NCBI GenBank assembly: GCA_017451025.1 | Contig: JAFSSM010000050.1 | Location: 1-64,000 of the forward strand | Direction: 5' to 3' | Source: Synergistaceae bacterium | Lineage (GTDB): Bacteria; Synergistota; Synergistia; Synergistales; Aminobacteriaceae | DNA length: 64,000 bases | In this document: in pieces, positions 61,602 through 64,000 of the stretch | Numbering within the stretch: position 1 is the first letter of the stretch | Layout of the letters: every line of letters starts with the position of its first letter | Program-made: the position numbers and the translations under genes | The notes under the pieces: generated by a model | Told to the model about the DNA's origin: nothing | What the model saw: only the letters and a program-made list of their open reading frames with translations | The model's database searches: none

Positions 61602-62480
61602 TTACTCAGCGTTGAGCAGTTTACCAAGTTGTGAGTCCTTGTCCAACATAATAACCTTCTCGCCCTTACCCGCAAAAGACTTCTTCAGAGCGTCAAGCGA
61701 TCGCAAATAATTGTAGAACTCCGCCTTCTCCGGAGTGTTGTACGCATTCTGCAATATCCTCATGTATTCGGCTTCGCCCTCAGCGATAATCACGTCCGCA
61801 CTCTGTTCCGCTCCGGCTATGCGAATCGCCGCCTCCCTGTCAGTCCTGTTGCGGATTTTCTGTGCCTCAGAATTTCCCTCTGCAGTGAACGATGCCGCTA
61901 TGTTCTGCCGCTCACTAATCATTCGCTCATAGACGGCGGCCTTGTTGTCGTTCGGAAGGTCAAGTGCCTTAATTTCCGTCTGCACTATCGCAATTCCGTA
62001 CATGCCTATATCGGAATTGGAGTCCTCCGCAATTTTCGTCGAGAGCTTTCCGCCGCGAGCCTCTATCACTTCGTCCTGAGTCATCGACGATATTACGTTC
62101 TTGATGGCGTTGTAGACTGCCGCTTCGATCCTTTCACGCGCACGTGCCTCTATTGCGTTGAGGGTCTGGATGTATTTCACAGGGTCAGTTACCCGCCACG
62201 TAACATAGTTGTCCGCAATCATGGACTTCTTGTCCTTAGTGATTACTCCGCTTCTCGGAATGTCGTAGAGGTGCAGTTTCTTCGAAATTTTCCTCACTGT
62301 ATTTATGCCAGGCAGCATAAACTTTATGCCCGGCTCTCCGCTCACGGATACTATCTTCCCGAACTTGAAGAGTGCCGCATATTCATTAGGCCCGACGATG
62401 TAACAGCAGAAAGGCACCGCAAGAATCACTATTGCCGCCGCAAAAATCAGAAACGTCCTCAGCATAAAACCCTTATTCAT
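61602..62480 (-). CDS. hflC: HflC-type stomatin/prohibitin protein
   Basis: 292 residues from the ATG at 62480 (GGAGGT upstream). One N-terminal membrane anchor (9-28), then the SPFH/band-7 domain (NEYAALFKFGKIVSVSGEPGIKF...) and a long helical tail rich in Ala/Glu/Arg. With HflK it forms the membrane cage around FtsH in other bacteria. 13 nt after hflK. Confidence 0.93.
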   Translation of the reverse strand: MNKGFMLRTFLIFAAAIVILAVPFCCYIVGPNEYAALFKFGKIVSVSGEPGIKFMLPGINTVRKISKKLHLYDIPRSGVITKDKKSMIADNYVTWRVTDPVKYIQTLNAIEARARERIEAAVYNAIKNVISSMTQDEVIEARGGKLSTKIAEDSNSDIGMYGIAIVQTEIKALDLPNDNKAAVYERMISERQNIAASFTAEGNSEAQKIRNRTDREAAIRIAGAEQSADVIIAEGEAEYMRILQNAYNTPEKAEFYNYLRSLDALKKSFAGKGEKVIMLDKDSQLGKLLNAE

Positions 62481-62493
62481 AATTCGCACCTCC

Positions 62494-63396
62494 CTAGAAC
62501 TTGTCGACAGGAAGCAATTTCTGTGATGTCCCGTCGGTGATTATTACCTTAGCGTTAGGCAGAATTTCCTCTAATGCCTCGTAGAAGAGTCTCTGCTTCG
62601 TGATTAACGGATAAGCCTTGTACTCCTCGTACATGTTCACAAATCTTGCTGTCTGTCCTTTTGCTTCGGCAATTCGCGCTGACTTCACGGCCTCTGCCTT
62701 CTGGATTATCTGGTCGGCTTTTGCCCCTGCCGCAGGAATTTGTTCGGACTGGTACTTTTTCGCCGCGTTAATCATGGTCTCGCGGGCCTGTCTTGCAGTT
62801 TCCACTTCCTTGAAGGCCTGAATAATTTTGTCCGTAGGCGGTTCCGCGTCCTGAACTGTGAGGTTCACGCACTGAAGGCCGATATTGCTTTGCGCCAGCA
62901 TTTCGGTGAGCTTTTCGCGCACGGAAGTCTGTATCTGATTCTTGGCCGTAGTGATTACTTCATCGACCGGGTAATCCGCAACTGTGCTTCTTATGCACGC
63001 CAGAAGCATGTTGCGCAAAATCGCTTCGGGATTGTCCGAGTTGTAGAGGTATGCGACCGGGTCAGAGACCTTGTACTCGAGGTAAAAGTCAATGTTCACG
63101 AAATTGAAGTCCGACGTGATCATTATGCTTTCGTCCTCGCGGGCAGTGCTGCGTCCCTTATTGTCGGTGTCGTAGCCGATTCCTGTGCCGTGTGTCGTCA
63201 TGTCCACAATGTGCACTCTCTGGATAAACGGGAGCTTGAAGTAGAGTCCTGCGGTGTCTGTGCGGACAATTGTCCCGAACATGGTGATTACTGCCTGTTC
63301 CTGCTCGCCGACTGTGTAGAAGCCGTCGAAGCCTATTGCGGCAATGAGTAACACTGCAATGGCGAGAGGAGCTAGAAGTTTTTCACGCTTAATCAT
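62494..63396 (-). CDS. hflK: HflK-type stomatin/prohibitin protein
   Basis: 300 residues from the ATG at 63396, which has GGAGG 9 nt upstream; an earlier start at 63498 has none. Membrane anchor (8-27), SPFH domain (VGEQEQAVITMFGTIVRTDTAG...), then the helical region with AEPPTDKIIQAFKEVETARQ, an HflK hallmark. It is shorter than the E. coli protein because it lacks the Gly/Pro-rich cytoplasmic head. Confidence 0.92.
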   Translation of the reverse strand: MIKREKLLAPLAIAVLLIAAIGFDGFYTVGEQEQAVITMFGTIVRTDTAGLYFKLPFIQRVHIVDMTTHGTGIGYDTDNKGRSTAREDESIMITSDFNFVNIDFYLEYKVSDPVAYLYNSDNPEAILRNMLLACIRSTVADYPVDEVITTAKNQIQTSVREKLTEMLAQSNIGLQCVNLTVQDAEPPTDKIIQAFKEVETARQARETMINAAKKYQSEQIPAAGAKADQIIQKAEAVKSARIAEAKGQTARFVNMYEEYKAYPLITKQRLFYEALEEILPNAKVIITDGTSQKLLPVDKF

Positions 63397-63625
63397 AAAA
63401 GTGTGCCTCCTTAACTTGAAATTATGTGCAGTATACATGACTGCTATAATACTCGCAAAAATCAGGGCAATTGCTGTGAGATTTAAGCATTCCTGCACAA
63501 GTAGTATCCCGCCGCAACATCAGGCGGAGTAGGTTTCATGATTTAAGCTGACTGACGGGACATAAATACAGGGTATATGCAGGAAAACAAGCTATATAAT
63601 GGCAAGCAGGAGATGACGAATTTTC

Positions 63626-64000
63626 ATGAGCAATATCTACAACATTTACGGCACTGATTCGCACAACATGACATTGAAACTGTTGGAGGCATCTAACGCA
63701 ATAAGCCTCGTTCCTTCCGGCGGAAACGTTGCACTCAAACCTAATCTTGTTGTTGCCGGACACCCGGACGACGGAGCGACGACTCACGCAGGAGTTTTGT
63801 CGGGATGCATCGAGTACTTCAGGGATAACGGCATCCAGGACATCAGCATAATCGAGGGAAGCTGGGTCGGCGACAACACTTCGCGCGCAATGAAGACTGC
63901 AGGCTACGATGAAGTCTGCCGGAAATACGACGTGCCATTCTTTGACCTGAAGCACGACAAGACCCGAAGCATAAGCACCCCGATCGGAGATATTGAGGTG
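63626..64000 (+). CDS. DUF362-family protein, 5' part
   Basis: 125 codons are visible; the gene runs past the right edge. It begins MSNIYNIYGTDSHNMTLKLL and has the DUF362 features VALKPNLVVAGHPDDGATTH, SIIEGSW and YDVPFFDLKHDK. Members often carry a C-terminal 4Fe-4S ferredoxin part, which cannot be seen here. Role unknown. A TATAAT at 63595-63600 lies upstream; the 229-nt gap to hflK holds nothing else clear. Confidence 0.85.
   Translation, partial: MSNIYNIYGTDSHNMTLKLLEASNAISLVPSGGNVALKPNLVVAGHPDDGATTHAGVLSGCIEYFRDNGIQDISIIEGSWVGDNTSRAMKTAGYDEVCRKYDVPFFDLKHDKTRSISTPIGDIEV

Overview
The window looks like chromosomal DNA from a diderm anaerobe, most likely a member of the Synergistota. That placement is an inference from gene content and is not backed by any database search. 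The pointers are TRAP and DAACS carboxylate transport, tandem family-3 solute-binding proteins, rubredoxin, a split chromate transporter, an ackA-yceD-rpmF cluster, and a TolC homologue that implies an outer membrane. There are two tRNA genes (Ser-CGA, Pro-CGG), no rRNA, no CRISPR array and no recognisable insertion sequence.

Layout. Positions 1-3.9 kb hold an AEC carrier and a complete TRAP transporter on the minus strand. Positions 4-19 kb are mostly plus-strand housekeeping and metabolism: pgeF, a ParB-like protein, tRNA-Ser, ackA, yceD, rpmF, htpG, a Glu/Pro-rich protein, gudD, uvrB, a two-gene chromate transporter, an M20 amidohydrolase and two solute-binding proteins. Positions 19-25.4 kb are minus strand: yraN, a FlhB-like protein, a rubredoxin of only 52 residues, a sodium symporter and a 1274-residue VWA lipoprotein. 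Positions 25.5-31 kb carry ttcA, mutS, a TauE carrier, a secreted nuclease and a DNA glycosylase.

The most unusual part is 31.1-47.0 kb, a near-continuous plus-strand run. Four exported proteins, two of them CsgG-like, lie 4 nt upstream of a 1500-residue EssC-type FtsK/SpoIIIE ATPase with an FHA domain. A YukD-like protein, a series of WXG100/Esx-sized proteins, a likely large substrate, a PP2C phosphatase, a membrane Ser/Thr kinase and a glycosyltransferase follow. I read this as a type VII-like secretion system in a diderm, with CsgG-like proteins as candidate outer-membrane parts.

Positions 47-53 kb hold a BrnT/BrnA-like pair, garR (the second step after gudD in glucarate use), a TolC-PHP-MacA-MacB(ATPase) operon and a radical SAM gene. 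Positions 54-64 kb hold sbcDC, two DAACS carriers, tRNA-Pro, a possible type I toxin-antitoxin unit, a decayed solute-binding protein, hflCK and the start of a DUF362 gene.

A second unexpected pattern is regulatory. At four places an intergenic TTGACA promoter is abutted, directly downstream of its -10 hexamer, by short tandem repeats (units of 7, 7, 5 and 7 nt). The downstream genes are an unknown gene beyond the left edge, the ParB-like protein, the VWA lipoprotein and the radical SAM protein.
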